A stretch of 64,000 bases of DNA, taken from Novosphingobium terrae (GTDB lineage: Bacteria; Pseudomonadota; Alphaproteobacteria; Sphingomonadales; Sphingomonadaceae). The notes beneath the pieces were generated by a model. It was not told the DNA's origin. It did not search any database and worked only from the letters and a program-made list of their open reading frames with translations. A program made the position numbers and the translations under genes. Position 1 is the stretch's first letter, and every line of letters starts with the position of its first letter. Shown here piece by piece: positions 54,172-61,798 of the stretch. The stretch covers positions 2,418,001-2,482,000 of the forward strand of contig NZ_JABVZR010000001.1 in assembly GCF_017163935.1 (NCBI RefSeq). The letters are read 5' to 3'.

Positions 54172-55878
54172 TCAGTCGTTGCGTTCCATGGCGGCGGCGC
54201 GGCGCGCGGCCTGTGCTTCGCGGCGGGCCTCGGCCGCCTCCGCCAGGGCCTGGCGGCGAGCGTGATCGGCCTCCGCCAGAGCCTCGCGCCGGGTCTGTTC
54301 GGCCTCACGTCGAACCTGATCGGCCTCCGCCAGCGCCTGACGCCGGGCGTCCTCGGAGTCGCGGCGGGCCTGTTCCGATTGGCGGCGGGCCTCGGCGGTC
54401 TGGGCCAGCGCTTCCTGCCGGGCCTGCCGGGCGATGGCCTGAGCGTCGATCCGCGCGGCGGCAGCCTGAGCCCGGCCTTCGGCGGCGGCGGTCAGCCCCT
54501 CGCTGCGGGCGCGCTCGGCATCGCGCATGGCCTCGGCGCGGATGCGGGCGATGTCGGCGCGGGAGAGCTGTCCATCCTCGCGGTTGCCGATATAGGGCGG
54601 CGCGGGCGGAGCCGGGGGCGCAGGCGGGGCCCAGCCCGAAGGCGGTGCCGGAGGCGCAGGCGGCACGGGCGGCTCGGGCGACATGACGGAGACGCCATCG
54701 CTCGCGCCATCGCTGATCACCGTGGTGCGATGGCCGTTGCTGGCGGCAAGATGGATATGGGTGTGGCGGCCATTGGTGCCCACGACCTCGATGGTGGTGT
54801 TGCCGTCGCCATCGCAGCTGCGGGTTTCCACCGTGCCGTCAGGATGAACGATGCGGGTCGTGGTGATGTGCGAGGACGAGGGCGTTTCGGCGGCATGGGC
54901 AAAGCTGACCAGCGATGCGGCGACGGCCAGCGTGGCAATGCCCCCCAGCCCGGCCACCCTGATCCGCGAGCGGCGCAGCAGGTCGGCGGGGGCCGCATCC
55001 AGCACCTGATGCACGCGGCGGCTGAGACCATGGCCGGCAGCCATGCCATTGGCGGGCAGCAGGCGCGTGCCATTTTGCCCCATGAAATTCCCGGCAAGGC
55101 AGGTCATCAGCGTTTCGGCATAATCGGTGGGCGCGCAGCGGGTCAGCGCCTGAGCGTCGGCGGCTTCCTCGCAATGCTGGACCAGCGCGCGGGTCAACAC
55201 CCAGACCAGCGGGTTGAACCAGAACAGCGCGACCGCCACCCGCGCGCCCATCAGCGCCAGCCAGTCGGCACGGGCGATATGGGCGGCCTCATGAGCCAGA
55301 ATGGCGCGGGCATCGCCGGGGCGCCGGGCGCTGGCCGGGTCGATCAGAATGGTGGGATGGCGCAGACCCCAGCTGAGCGGCGCGCTGACCTTCTCGCTGA
55401 CCACCAGCCGCGTGCTGGCGGGCGCACCGGACAGCTCCAGCGCTTCCTGCCATGGATGGTCCTGCAAAGGCTGCGCGCGGCGCGTCCAGCGGCTCAACAG
55501 CGTCACGCCGAGCAGCAGGCGGCCCAGCAGCGCTGCCGCGCCCAGCCCATAGGCCAGCATCAGCAGCGTGGAGAGCGCGATGGTGGGGCGCGTCACCGGC
55601 GGCACGGCTTGCGGCAGGGCCTTATAGGGCCGCGCCACGGTCTGGGCGGTGTCAACCGGCTCGGCGGCGGGGGCCGGCATCAGCCGTTCCAGCGCATGCG
55701 GTATCGTCAGGCTGACGCGCGGCAGCAGCGGCATTGCCAGCAGCAGCGCAAGCGCCAGCTTCAGCCAGGCCGCGCGATCAAGCGGCGAACGGCGGCGCAG
55801 CAGCCACAATCCGCCCAGCCCGAGCGCCGCACCCAGCGTCGATTGAGCGGCAAGGCCGCTCAGCAGGGCGGCGGTCAC
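54172..55878 (-). CDS. BlaR1/MecR1-like M56 metallopeptidase with coiled-coil tail
   Basis: A 568-aa membrane protein. Four hydrophobic segments lie at about 5-28, 38-55, 100-128 and 310-330. The M56 zinc motif H-E-A-A-H is at 196-200 and a downstream E-E-A-A-D supplies further ligands. In BlaR1 the extracellular part is a penicillin-binding sensor; here it is replaced by a short region with H-P-D-G-T-V-E-T, a Pro-rich linker (about 400-425) and a long Ala/Arg/Glu repeat region predicted as coiled coil (about 435-568). GTG 55878 overlaps the BlaI stop (GTGA). It probably cleaves the partner repressor or another client on an envelope signal that is not a beta-lactam. Confidence 0.9.
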   Translation of the reverse strand: MTAALLSGLAAQSTLGAALGLGGLWLLRRRSPLDRAAWLKLALALLLAMPLLPRVSLTIPHALERLMPAPAAEPVDTAQTVARPYKALPQAVPPVTRPTIALSTLLMLAYGLGAAALLGRLLLGVTLLSRWTRRAQPLQDHPWQEALELSGAPASTRLVVSEKVSAPLSWGLRHPTILIDPASARRPGDARAILAHEAAHIARADWLALMGARVAVALFWFNPLVWVLTRALVQHCEEAADAQALTRCAPTDYAETLMTCLAGNFMGQNGTRLLPANGMAAGHGLSRRVHQVLDAAPADLLRRSRIRVAGLGGIATLAVAASLVSFAHAAETPSSSHITTTRIVHPDGTVETRSCDGDGNTTIEVVGTNGRHTHIHLAASNGHRTTVISDGASDGVSVMSPEPPVPPAPPAPPSGWAPPAPPAPPAPPYIGNREDGQLSRADIARIRAEAMRDAERARSEGLTAAAEGRAQAAAARIDAQAIARQARQEALAQTAEARRQSEQARRDSEDARRQALAEADQVRREAEQTRREALAEADHARRQALAEAAEARREAQAARRAAAMERND

Positions 55879-56282
55879 GACTGCTTCTCCGCTTCGGCGG
55901 CAGCGTTCCTGGCGGCGCGGGCCCGAGCCTGTGCCAGCGCTTCTTCCAGCGCCTCCAGCTCGTCTTCATCGGCGCTGCGCGACATGCCCAGCAGCGCGGT
56001 GGCGGCGCTGATCGCGGAGCCTTCGAAAAAGGTCTTCACAAACTGGCTGAGCGCCGAGCCGCGCACCTGCTCCACCGCCTGGGTCGGGCTGTAGAGATAG
56101 ACGCCGTCCTGCTCGACATGATCGACCAGCCCGCGCCCTTCCAGACGGCTGAGCAAGGTGCGCACCGCCGAGGAGCCCGGCGCATCGGCCATGCGGGCGC
56201 GCACGGCGGCGGCGGTGATGGGGGCGGCAGCGCAGAGAATTTCGAAGACCTCGCGTTCCCGTCGTGGCAATTTGGGACTCAT
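55875..56282 (-). CDS. BlaI/MecI/CopY-family repressor
   Basis: A 135-aa winged-helix repressor. The N-terminus reads L-P-R-R-E-R-E-V-F-E-I-L and has the recognition segment S-S-A-V-R-T-L-L-S-R-L-E-G-R-G-L-V; the C-terminal part contains the dimerisation helices seen in BlaI, F-V-K-T-F-F-E-G-S. Its stop overlaps the M56 start (GTGA). Two matching TACA-N2-TGTA operators lie 31 bases upstream of its start, so it should repress this operon and possibly the divergent gene. Confidence 0.93.
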   Translation of the reverse strand: MSPKLPRREREVFEILCAAAPITAAAVRARMADAPGSSAVRTLLSRLEGRGLVDHVEQDGVYLYSPTQAVEQVRGSALSQFVKTFFEGSAISAATALLGMSRSADEDELEALEEALAQARARAARNAAAEAEKQS

Positions 56283-56313
56283 GATGCTCTCCTCGCTTCT
56301 GGCCTCGAGTCTT

Positions 56314-56343
56314 GCTACATTTGTAGCGTGCTACAATTGTAGC
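56314..56343. promoter_or_regulatory. Twin BlaI-type operators
   Basis: Two 14-base palindromes, GCTACATTTGTAGC (56314-56327) and GCTACAATTGTAGC (56330-56343), 16 bases apart centre to centre. The TACA-N2-TGTA core is the BlaI/MecI box. They lie between the repressor start (56282) and the divergent gene at 56370, so both directions can be controlled. Confidence 0.9.
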
Positions 56344-56369
56344 GCATGCGCAAGAGGGAAATGCACGGC

Positions 56370-56627
56370 ATGACCTTCGGGCAAAGCAGCATGCCCCCTC
56401 CCATCCGCCCGGCGCTCCATTTCGTGGGCTTTCGCGGCGAGGAATATTGGAGCGCGGTGAAGGTCTGGGGTGTGCCGGATTTCATCCATATCGGCTGGGA
56501 CCGCTATGCCATCCATGCCATCGACCCTTGCGATACGGTAATTTTCGCGAAGGGCGACTGGACTCAGGAGCCCAATGCCTATGGCTATCCGGATATGAAG
56601 CGCGGGCCGCTGCATCTCTATGACTGA
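56370..56627 (+). CDS. Small conserved-looking protein, BlaI-operator-linked
   Basis: An 85-aa soluble protein without a signal peptide. It contains F-V-G-F-R-G-E-E-Y-W-S-A-V-K-V-W-G and G-W-D-R-Y-A-I-H-A-I-D-P-C-D-T-V, a compact mixed fold. No family is recognised. ATG 56370 is chosen for GAGGG upstream; ATG 56346 and 56361 are alternatives, the first only three bases after the second operator. Its start region adjoins the twin operators, so it may belong to the BlaI regulon. Confidence 0.65.
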   Translation: MTFGQSSMPPPIRPALHFVGFRGEEYWSAVKVWGVPDFIHIGWDRYAIHAIDPCDTVIFAKGDWTQEPNAYGYPDMKRGPLHLYD

Positions 56628-56695
56628 TGCCATCGGTCATGCTGCGGTCATGTCGGACGGGGCAGATGTCCCCACATCCTTCGGGAGATCGATGC

Positions 56696-57784
56696 ATGCC
56701 TGATCGCCGCGCCTTTCTTGGTCAAGCCGCCGCCTCGCTGGCCGGGCTGTATGCCGGGCCTGTGCTGGCCGCCGACTCGGGGTTTGTGCCTTTGGGGCAG
56801 GTCGCGCGGGCGCATGGACTGCAGTTCGGCTTTGCGCTCGATCCGCGCCGCCTGAGCGATGCGCGCTATGCGGCGTTTGTGGCGCAGCAGGCCTCGCTGG
56901 TGGTTCCGGAAAATGCGCTCAAATGGGCGGCCACCCATCCCGCGCCCGACCATTATGATTTCGGCCCCGCCGATACCATCGCCAGCTTTGCCCGCTCGCA
57001 TGGCATTGCGATGCGCGGCCATACGTTTTGCTGGCACCGCTCTCTGCCCGCATGGGTGACGCAGACGGTCACCCGACAGAACGCCGAGGCCGTGCTGGTC
57101 GATCATATCCAGACGGTGGCCGGGCATTATCGCGGCATGATCCACTCCTGGGATGTGGCCAATGAAGTGATCAATCTGGCCGACAACCTCCCCGGCGGCT
57201 GGCGTGACTGTTTCTGGCACCAGATGCTGGGGCCAGCCTATGTCGAGATCGCAGCCCATGCCGCACATCAGGCCGATCCGGGGGCGCTGCTCTGCTACAA
57301 TGACTATGGGCTGGAGAGCGACAGCGACAAGGCACAGGCCAAGCGCAAGGCCGTTCTGGCGATGTTGCAAGGGCTGAAACAGCGCGGCGTGCCGATCGGC
57401 GGGCTGGGCCTTCAGTCGCATCTGCGCGCGGGCGGATCTGACAGCTTTGGGCCGGGGCTGGCGCAATTTATCCAGGAGGTGCGCGGCCTTGGCCTGACCG
57501 TGCTGATCACCGAACTCGATGTCGATGACAGCAAGCTCGATCCGGCGACCAGCGACGGCGTGGTGGCCGGAGTCTACAAGCGTTATCTCGATCTGGTGCT
57601 GGGCACGGGCGCCGTTTCCGCCGTGCTGACCTGGGGCGTGTGGGACACGCCGCATTACACCGCCGCCACGCCGGGCCAGAGCGGCCCCATGGCGCAGCGC
57701 CCGCTGGCCTTTGGCCCCGATGGCAGCTTGAAGGATGCCAGTTGGGCCGTCGAGCATTGCCTGATGCGGGCGCGCAAGGTGTGA
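56696..57784 (+). CDS. GH10 endo-1,4-beta-xylanase, Tat-exported
   Basis: A 362-aa xylanase cleaving internal xylan bonds outside the cytoplasm. The N-terminus has a twin-arginine signal (D-R-R-A-F-L-G-Q-A-A) ending near V-L-A-A-D. The GH10 barrel is intact: acid/base Glu157 in W-D-V-A-N-E-V, nucleophile Glu273 in I-T-E-L-D-V, plus H-T-F-C-W-H and W-G-V-W-D. ATG 56696 has GGGAGA upstream. No carbohydrate-binding module is attached. Another glycosidase (GH78) is nearby but not in the same operon. Confidence 0.94.
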   Translation: MPDRRAFLGQAAASLAGLYAGPVLAADSGFVPLGQVARAHGLQFGFALDPRRLSDARYAAFVAQQASLVVPENALKWAATHPAPDHYDFGPADTIASFARSHGIAMRGHTFCWHRSLPAWVTQTVTRQNAEAVLVDHIQTVAGHYRGMIHSWDVANEVINLADNLPGGWRDCFWHQMLGPAYVEIAAHAAHQADPGALLCYNDYGLESDSDKAQAKRKAVLAMLQGLKQRGVPIGGLGLQSHLRAGGSDSFGPGLAQFIQEVRGLGLTVLITELDVDDSKLDPATSDGVVAGVYKRYLDLVLGTGAVSAVLTWGVWDTPHYTAATPGQSGPMAQRPLAFGPDGSLKDASWAVEHCLMRARKV

Positions 57785-58051
57785 TGGGACCTGTCCTACA
57801 CGGCCCCTCTGCGGGACAATGGCGGTCAACAGTCGGAGTCGCATGGTGGATCGCCCGCTACGGTGCCCCTGCCCTCGCTCCGGCTTTCCATGGGGGCGTT
57901 TCACCCTGCAAAGCGCTGATCGCGGTTGGGTTTTTCCATCGCTCAGGGCAGAGTGGAAGATGCTCCGATACCGCGCCTATCCCTTTCAAACTTAAGGGAC
58001 TTGGGCAGCATGACCACGACCCGTATGTTCCAAAGAACAAGGAGGCAGACC

Positions 58052-59560
58052 ATGGCCGATCTCACCCAGCCGCTCGCCGGAAGCCATCGCGACGCGCCCA
58101 GGGATATGCGCTCCATCGGGCGTGTGCCTGCTGACGAGCAGATCGCTGTCAGCCTCTATATCCGGCCCGTTGATGGTGCGATGGAAGGCGCAACGGACCG
58201 CGCCGCCCTGCATGCCGCACGCAGCACCGAGCATGCCGATGATATCGCCGCCATCGAAGCCTTTGCGAAAAGCCATGGCCTGACGGTGGCCGAATGCTGC
58301 CCCGAACGCCGCCTGATCCGCCTGAGTGGCCCGGCCTCTGCCGTGGAGCAGGCCTTCGGCACGCAGCTTCATCACTATGAGGGCCATGGCCAGACCTGCC
58401 GGGGCCGCCATGGCGCGCTGCATGTGCCCACAGATCTGGCCGGGCGGATCACTGCCGTGCTGGGGCTCGACACGCGCCCCATCGCCACGCCCAAGATCGT
58501 GCCGCACAAAGGCCCGACGCCACCTGCGGGCTTTTTACCGACCGATGTGGCCAGGCTTTATGGCGTCAGCGGCGTGGATGCCTCGGGCCAGTGCATCGGC
58601 ATCATCGAATTGGGCGGCGGCTACACCGATGCCGACAATCAGGCCGCCTTCAAGGCGATGGCGCTGGCGGTGCCGCCCATTGTGGCCGTTGGCGTGGATG
58701 GGGCCAGCAACGATCCTTCCGACACCAGCGGCGCCAATGGCGAGGTGGCGCTCGATATTCAGGTGGCGGGCGGCGCGGCGCCGGGGGCCAAAATCGCGGT
58801 CTATTTCGCACCCAACACCGATCAGGGCTTTGTCGATGCCATCACGCAAGCCGTGCATGATCAGGACAACGGGCCCAGCGTGCTGTCCATCAGCTGGGGC
58901 TCGGCGGAGAGCGGCTGGACCCAGCAGGCCATCGCCGCGATGGGGCAGGCCTTCAAGGATGCCGCGCAACTTGGCGTGACGGTCTGCGCCGCCTCCGGCG
59001 ATGGCCTCGCCACCGATGGGGTGAGCGATGGCAAGGCCCATGTCGATTATCCGGCCTCCGATCCCTTTGTGCTGGGCTGCGGGGGCACGAAGATCACCGC
59101 CTCGGCCGATGCCATCACGGGCGAAACCGTGTGGAACAGCAATGGCGGCGGCACCGGCGGCGGGGTCAGCACGCTGTTTGCCCTGCCCGGCTATCAGGAC
59201 AAGGCGGGCGTTCCCCCCGCCAGCGACAAGAGCGGCGGGCGCGGCGTGCCCGATGTCTCGGGCGATGCCGATCCTGACAGCGGCTATCGCATCATCACCG
59301 ATGGCCAGACCGGGATCATCGGCGGCACCAGCGCGGTGGCGCCTTTGTGGGCGGGAATCGTGGCCGGGCTGAACGCCGGTCGCAAGGCGCCGCTGGGGCA
59401 GATCCATGCCCAGCTTTATGGCGATCCTTCGGCGCTGCGCGACATCGTCAGCGGCAACAACAAATCAGGCAGCATCGGTTTCGAGGCCGCCAAGGGCTGG
59501 GATGCCTGCACCGGTCTGGGCTCGCCCGATGGCGCTAAGCTCAAGACATTGCTGTCATAA
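58052..59560 (+). CDS. S53 (sedolisin/kumamolisin) serine-carboxyl peptidase
   Basis: A 502-aa acid-active peptidase precursor. A pro-domain (about 1-165) precedes the catalytic domain. The Ser-Glu-Asp set is visible: Glu231 and Asp235 in N-G-E-V-A-L-D-I, oxyanion Asp317 in A-S-G-D-G and nucleophile Ser427 in G-G-T-S-A-V-A-P. The C-terminal calcium-binding loop includes D-I-V-S-G-N-N and G-W-D-A-C-T-G-L-G. ATG 58052 has AAGGAGG seven bases upstream. No signal peptide is seen, which is unusual for an enzyme expected to act in acidic surroundings. Its stop overlaps the first CTGTCATA motif. Confidence 0.93.
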   Translation: MADLTQPLAGSHRDAPRDMRSIGRVPADEQIAVSLYIRPVDGAMEGATDRAALHAARSTEHADDIAAIEAFAKSHGLTVAECCPERRLIRLSGPASAVEQAFGTQLHHYEGHGQTCRGRHGALHVPTDLAGRITAVLGLDTRPIATPKIVPHKGPTPPAGFLPTDVARLYGVSGVDASGQCIGIIELGGGYTDADNQAAFKAMALAVPPIVAVGVDGASNDPSDTSGANGEVALDIQVAGGAAPGAKIAVYFAPNTDQGFVDAITQAVHDQDNGPSVLSISWGSAESGWTQQAIAAMGQAFKDAAQLGVTVCAASGDGLATDGVSDGKAHVDYPASDPFVLGCGGTKITASADAITGETVWNSNGGGTGGGVSTLFALPGYQDKAGVPPASDKSGGRGVPDVSGDADPDSGYRIITDGQTGIIGGTSAVAPLWAGIVAGLNAGRKAPLGQIHAQLYGDPSALRDIVSGNNKSGSIGFEAAKGWDACTGLGSPDGAKLKTLLS

Positions 59561-59584
59561 AAACGCCATAACAGAACTGTCACA
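59552..59584 (+). promoter_or_regulatory. Pho-box-like repeats before the OmpR-type regulator
   Basis: CTGTCATA (59552-59559) and CTGTCACA (59577-59584) form direct repeats like the half-sites recognised by PhoB/OmpR-type regulators. They precede the regulator at 59637, and a similar pair precedes the TBDR at 61799. Spacing is 25 bases here, not the canonical 11 or 22, so binding is uncertain. Confidence 0.4.
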
Positions 59585-59636
59585 TCCGGGCGCTATCGGC
59601 GGGCGGTTTCATGTCTCCCGCCCGAGGACCGCCCCA

Positions 59637-60320
59637 TTGCAACTCCTGCTTGTCGAGGATGACCCGCTGATCGCGCAGGAGCTGACCGGCAGCCTGAGCA
59701 CGCTGGGTCATGACTGCACCCATTGCGCCACCGGAGCCGGAGCCATCGGCGCCTTTGCGCAAGGGTCTTTCGACGCGATCATCCTCGACCGCATGCTGCC
59801 CGATCTGACCGGCACCGGCCTGCTCGACCATCTGCGGGCGCGCGGGCCCTTGCCGCCGGTGCTGATGCTTTCGGCTCTGGGCAGCGCGCGGGACAAGGTG
59901 GAGGGGCTCAACGCCGGGGCCGACGACTATCTGGCCAAACCCTATGATATCCATGAATTGAACGCCCGGCTTTCCGCGCTGACGCGGCGCGGGGCGCAGG
60001 TGCATGGCGATGCGATCACCCTCTCCATCGGGCGGCTCAGCCTTGATGCGGCCAATCACAAAGTGCGCTTCGGGACGCAACAGGCGCATCTCAACCGCGT
60101 GGAATTTTCGCTTCTGCTGTTCCTGATGCGCCATGCCGACAAGCTGGTCACCCGCGCCATGCTGCTGGAAGGCGTGTGGAGCTATGCCTTCCAGCCGGTG
60201 ACCAACATTGTCGACACCAACATTTCGCGTTTGCGTCGGCGGCTGCAGGAACTGGGCTGCGACCCCATCATCACACGGCGTGGCGAGGGTTACATGCTGA
60301 TGAGCGACGAATGCGTCTGA
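59637..60320 (+). CDS. OmpR-family response regulator
   Basis: A 227-aa regulator with a receiver domain (L-L-V-E-D-D-P, phospho-acceptor in I-I-L-D-R-M-L-P-D, Lys in L-A-K-P-Y) and a winged-helix domain (L-N-R-V-E-F-S-L-L-L-F-L and V-D-T-N-I-S-R-L-R-R-R-L). The start is TTG 59637 with GAGG upstream; no in-frame ATG or GTG lies close to the domain. Alternative hairpins can form in the 36 bases before it. The end overlaps the kinase gene by ten bases. It is the cognate partner of that kinase, and the TBDR beyond is a likely target. Confidence 0.9.
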   Translation: MQLLLVEDDPLIAQELTGSLSTLGHDCTHCATGAGAIGAFAQGSFDAIILDRMLPDLTGTGLLDHLRARGPLPPVLMLSALGSARDKVEGLNAGADDYLAKPYDIHELNARLSALTRRGAQVHGDAITLSIGRLSLDAANHKVRFGTQQAHLNRVEFSLLLFLMRHADKLVTRAMLLEGVWSYAFQPVTNIVDTNISRLRRRLQELGCDPIITRRGEGYMLMSDECV

Positions 60321-61765
60321 TCGACACCCTGCGCCAGGGCGAGCCGCGCATTGGCCGCCTTTCGCTGCGCATCGGCGCGGCGGTGGCTCTGGGCATGGTG
60401 CTGACGGCGCTGATCGTGCTGACGCTGACCAGCCTGCAATTCTCGCGCGATCTGGATGCCTCGCTCTTCAAGGAGATGGGCAAGCTGATGCCGGAAGGCG
60501 CCCCGCGCGACACTGCCTCCGTGGCGGATCGTGTGGTGAGGCGGGCGGCCTCGCGCTCCACCTCGATGAAGATTGCGCTGCTTTACGATGCCTCGGGCCG
60601 CCGCATCGTGGGCCGCGTGGACCTGCCCCTGCAGCGCGACGGCGTGGTGACGCTGAGCTACCGCGACGGCGATTCCAAGCCCAAGGATGGCCGCGCCTAC
60701 ACCATCCGACTGCCCGATGGCGCGCATCTCACCGTGCTGCATCACGATGAGATGAAGGAGGTGGTGCAGCATATGCTGCCTGCGCTGGTGGCCTGTCTGG
60801 CGCTGTCTGGCGCCGCGATGGGCATTTTCGCCAGCCGGGCGATGGCGCGGATGATCGCCGCGCGTCTGGCGCTCACCCGTGCCACTGCCGATGCCATTGC
60901 GGCGGGGGATCTCTCCAAGCGCATCCCTGTCGCAGGCATGGAGGGCATCTTCGCCGCTCAGGCCGACAGCTTCAACAGCATGATCGCCCGCATGGAGGAA
61001 ATGGTGGAAGGCCAGCGTCATTTCGCCAGCCATCTGGCGCATGATCTGCGCACGCCGCTCACCCGCCTGCGCGCTCTGCTGGGGCGCGAGGTCGAGGATG
61101 CGGAAGACTTCGCCGCCATGCGCCTTGCCGCCGAGCGCGAATGCACCGCGATCATCGCCACCTTCGAGGCCATGCTGCGCCTGTCCGAAATCAAGGCCGG
61201 GCGCCATGATGCCCCGCGCGAGCCGCTGCCTCTGGCCGAATTGCTGGAGGATGTGGGCATCACCATGGAGGCGGTGCTGATGGAGGCCGATTGCGCGCTG
61301 GCCATCGGGCCCTTCGCCCCGGCCACGGTGGTGGGAGACCGCAGCCTGCTCCAGCAGCTTTTCGTCAATCTGCTGGAGAATGTGGCCCTGCACACCGCGC
61401 CAGGCACCAAGGCCCGCCTCGCCCTGCGCCGCGAGGGCAACGAAGCCGTGGTCACGCTGGCCGACGATGGCCCCGGCCTGCCCGAAGCCGACCGTGCCCG
61501 GGTGCTCCGACCCTTCGAGCGTGGCAGAGTGGCGACCTCCTCACGCGGCAGCGGGTTGGGGCTGGCGATTGCTCAGGCGATTGTGCGCTTTCACGATGGC
61601 AGCTTGCGACTGCTGGACGGGGCGCCGGGGATGATCGTGGAATTGCGCTTTCCCGCCCAGCCTCTGGCCGAAACAACCGCTCCATCCGTGCTGAAAACGG
61701 CGGAAACCGCCAACCTTGCAAGCTTGTCATCTTTGGCCGGGGGTTCTGTCATACCGCTCACCTAG
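60311..61765 (+). CDS. Two-component sensor histidine kinase
   Basis: A 484-aa membrane kinase: helix 1 at about 20-42, a periplasmic domain of about 110 aa, helix 2 at about 155-178, a HAMP domain (M-A-R-M-I-A-A-R-L to M-E-E-M), HisKA with the phospho-acceptor His in H-L-A-H-D-L-R-T-P-L-T-R, and an HATPase domain (N-L-L-E-N-V-A, D-D-G-P-G-L, G-S-G-L-G-L-A-I-A). ATG 60311 overlaps the end of the regulator gene. A C-terminal extension of about 30 Ser/Ala/Thr-rich residues follows the ATPase domain. The signal is unknown. Confidence 0.92.
   Translation: MRLIDTLRQGEPRIGRLSLRIGAAVALGMVLTALIVLTLTSLQFSRDLDASLFKEMGKLMPEGAPRDTASVADRVVRRAASRSTSMKIALLYDASGRRIVGRVDLPLQRDGVVTLSYRDGDSKPKDGRAYTIRLPDGAHLTVLHHDEMKEVVQHMLPALVACLALSGAAMGIFASRAMARMIAARLALTRATADAIAAGDLSKRIPVAGMEGIFAAQADSFNSMIARMEEMVEGQRHFASHLAHDLRTPLTRLRALLGREVEDAEDFAAMRLAAERECTAIIATFEAMLRLSEIKAGRHDAPREPLPLAELLEDVGITMEAVLMEADCALAIGPFAPATVVGDRSLLQQLFVNLLENVALHTAPGTKARLALRREGNEAVVTLADDGPGLPEADRARVLRPFERGRVATSSRGSGLGLAIAQAIVRFHDGSLRLLDGAPGMIVELRFPAQPLAETTAPSVLKTAETANLASLSSLAGGSVIPLT
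61724..61753 (+). promoter_or_regulatory. Pho-box-like repeats before the terminal TBDR
   Basis: TTGTCATC (61724-61731) and CTGTCATA (61746-61753) share TGTCAT exactly 22 bases apart, two helical turns. They overlap the 3' end of the kinase gene and precede the TBDR at 61799. The same CTGTCATA occurs upstream of the linked regulator. Confidence 0.42.
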
Positions 61766-61769
61766 GCGA

Positions 61770-61791
61770 CCTTCCAACCCCTTCTGGAAGG
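61770..61791 (+). promoter_or_regulatory. Hairpin covering the TBDR ribosome-binding site
   Basis: CCTTCCA (61770-61776) pairs perfectly with TGGAAGG (61785-61791), 8-base loop. The right arm contains GGAAGG, the ribosome-binding site of the gene starting at 61799. Confidence 0.45.
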
Positions 61792-61798
61792 TTCCTCC

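Noticed and set aside
54103..56094. A 663-aa open frame opposite the M56 gene
   Set aside because: It is an antisense shadow of the Ala/Arg repeat region; the reverse strand carries the HEAAH motif and coupled start.
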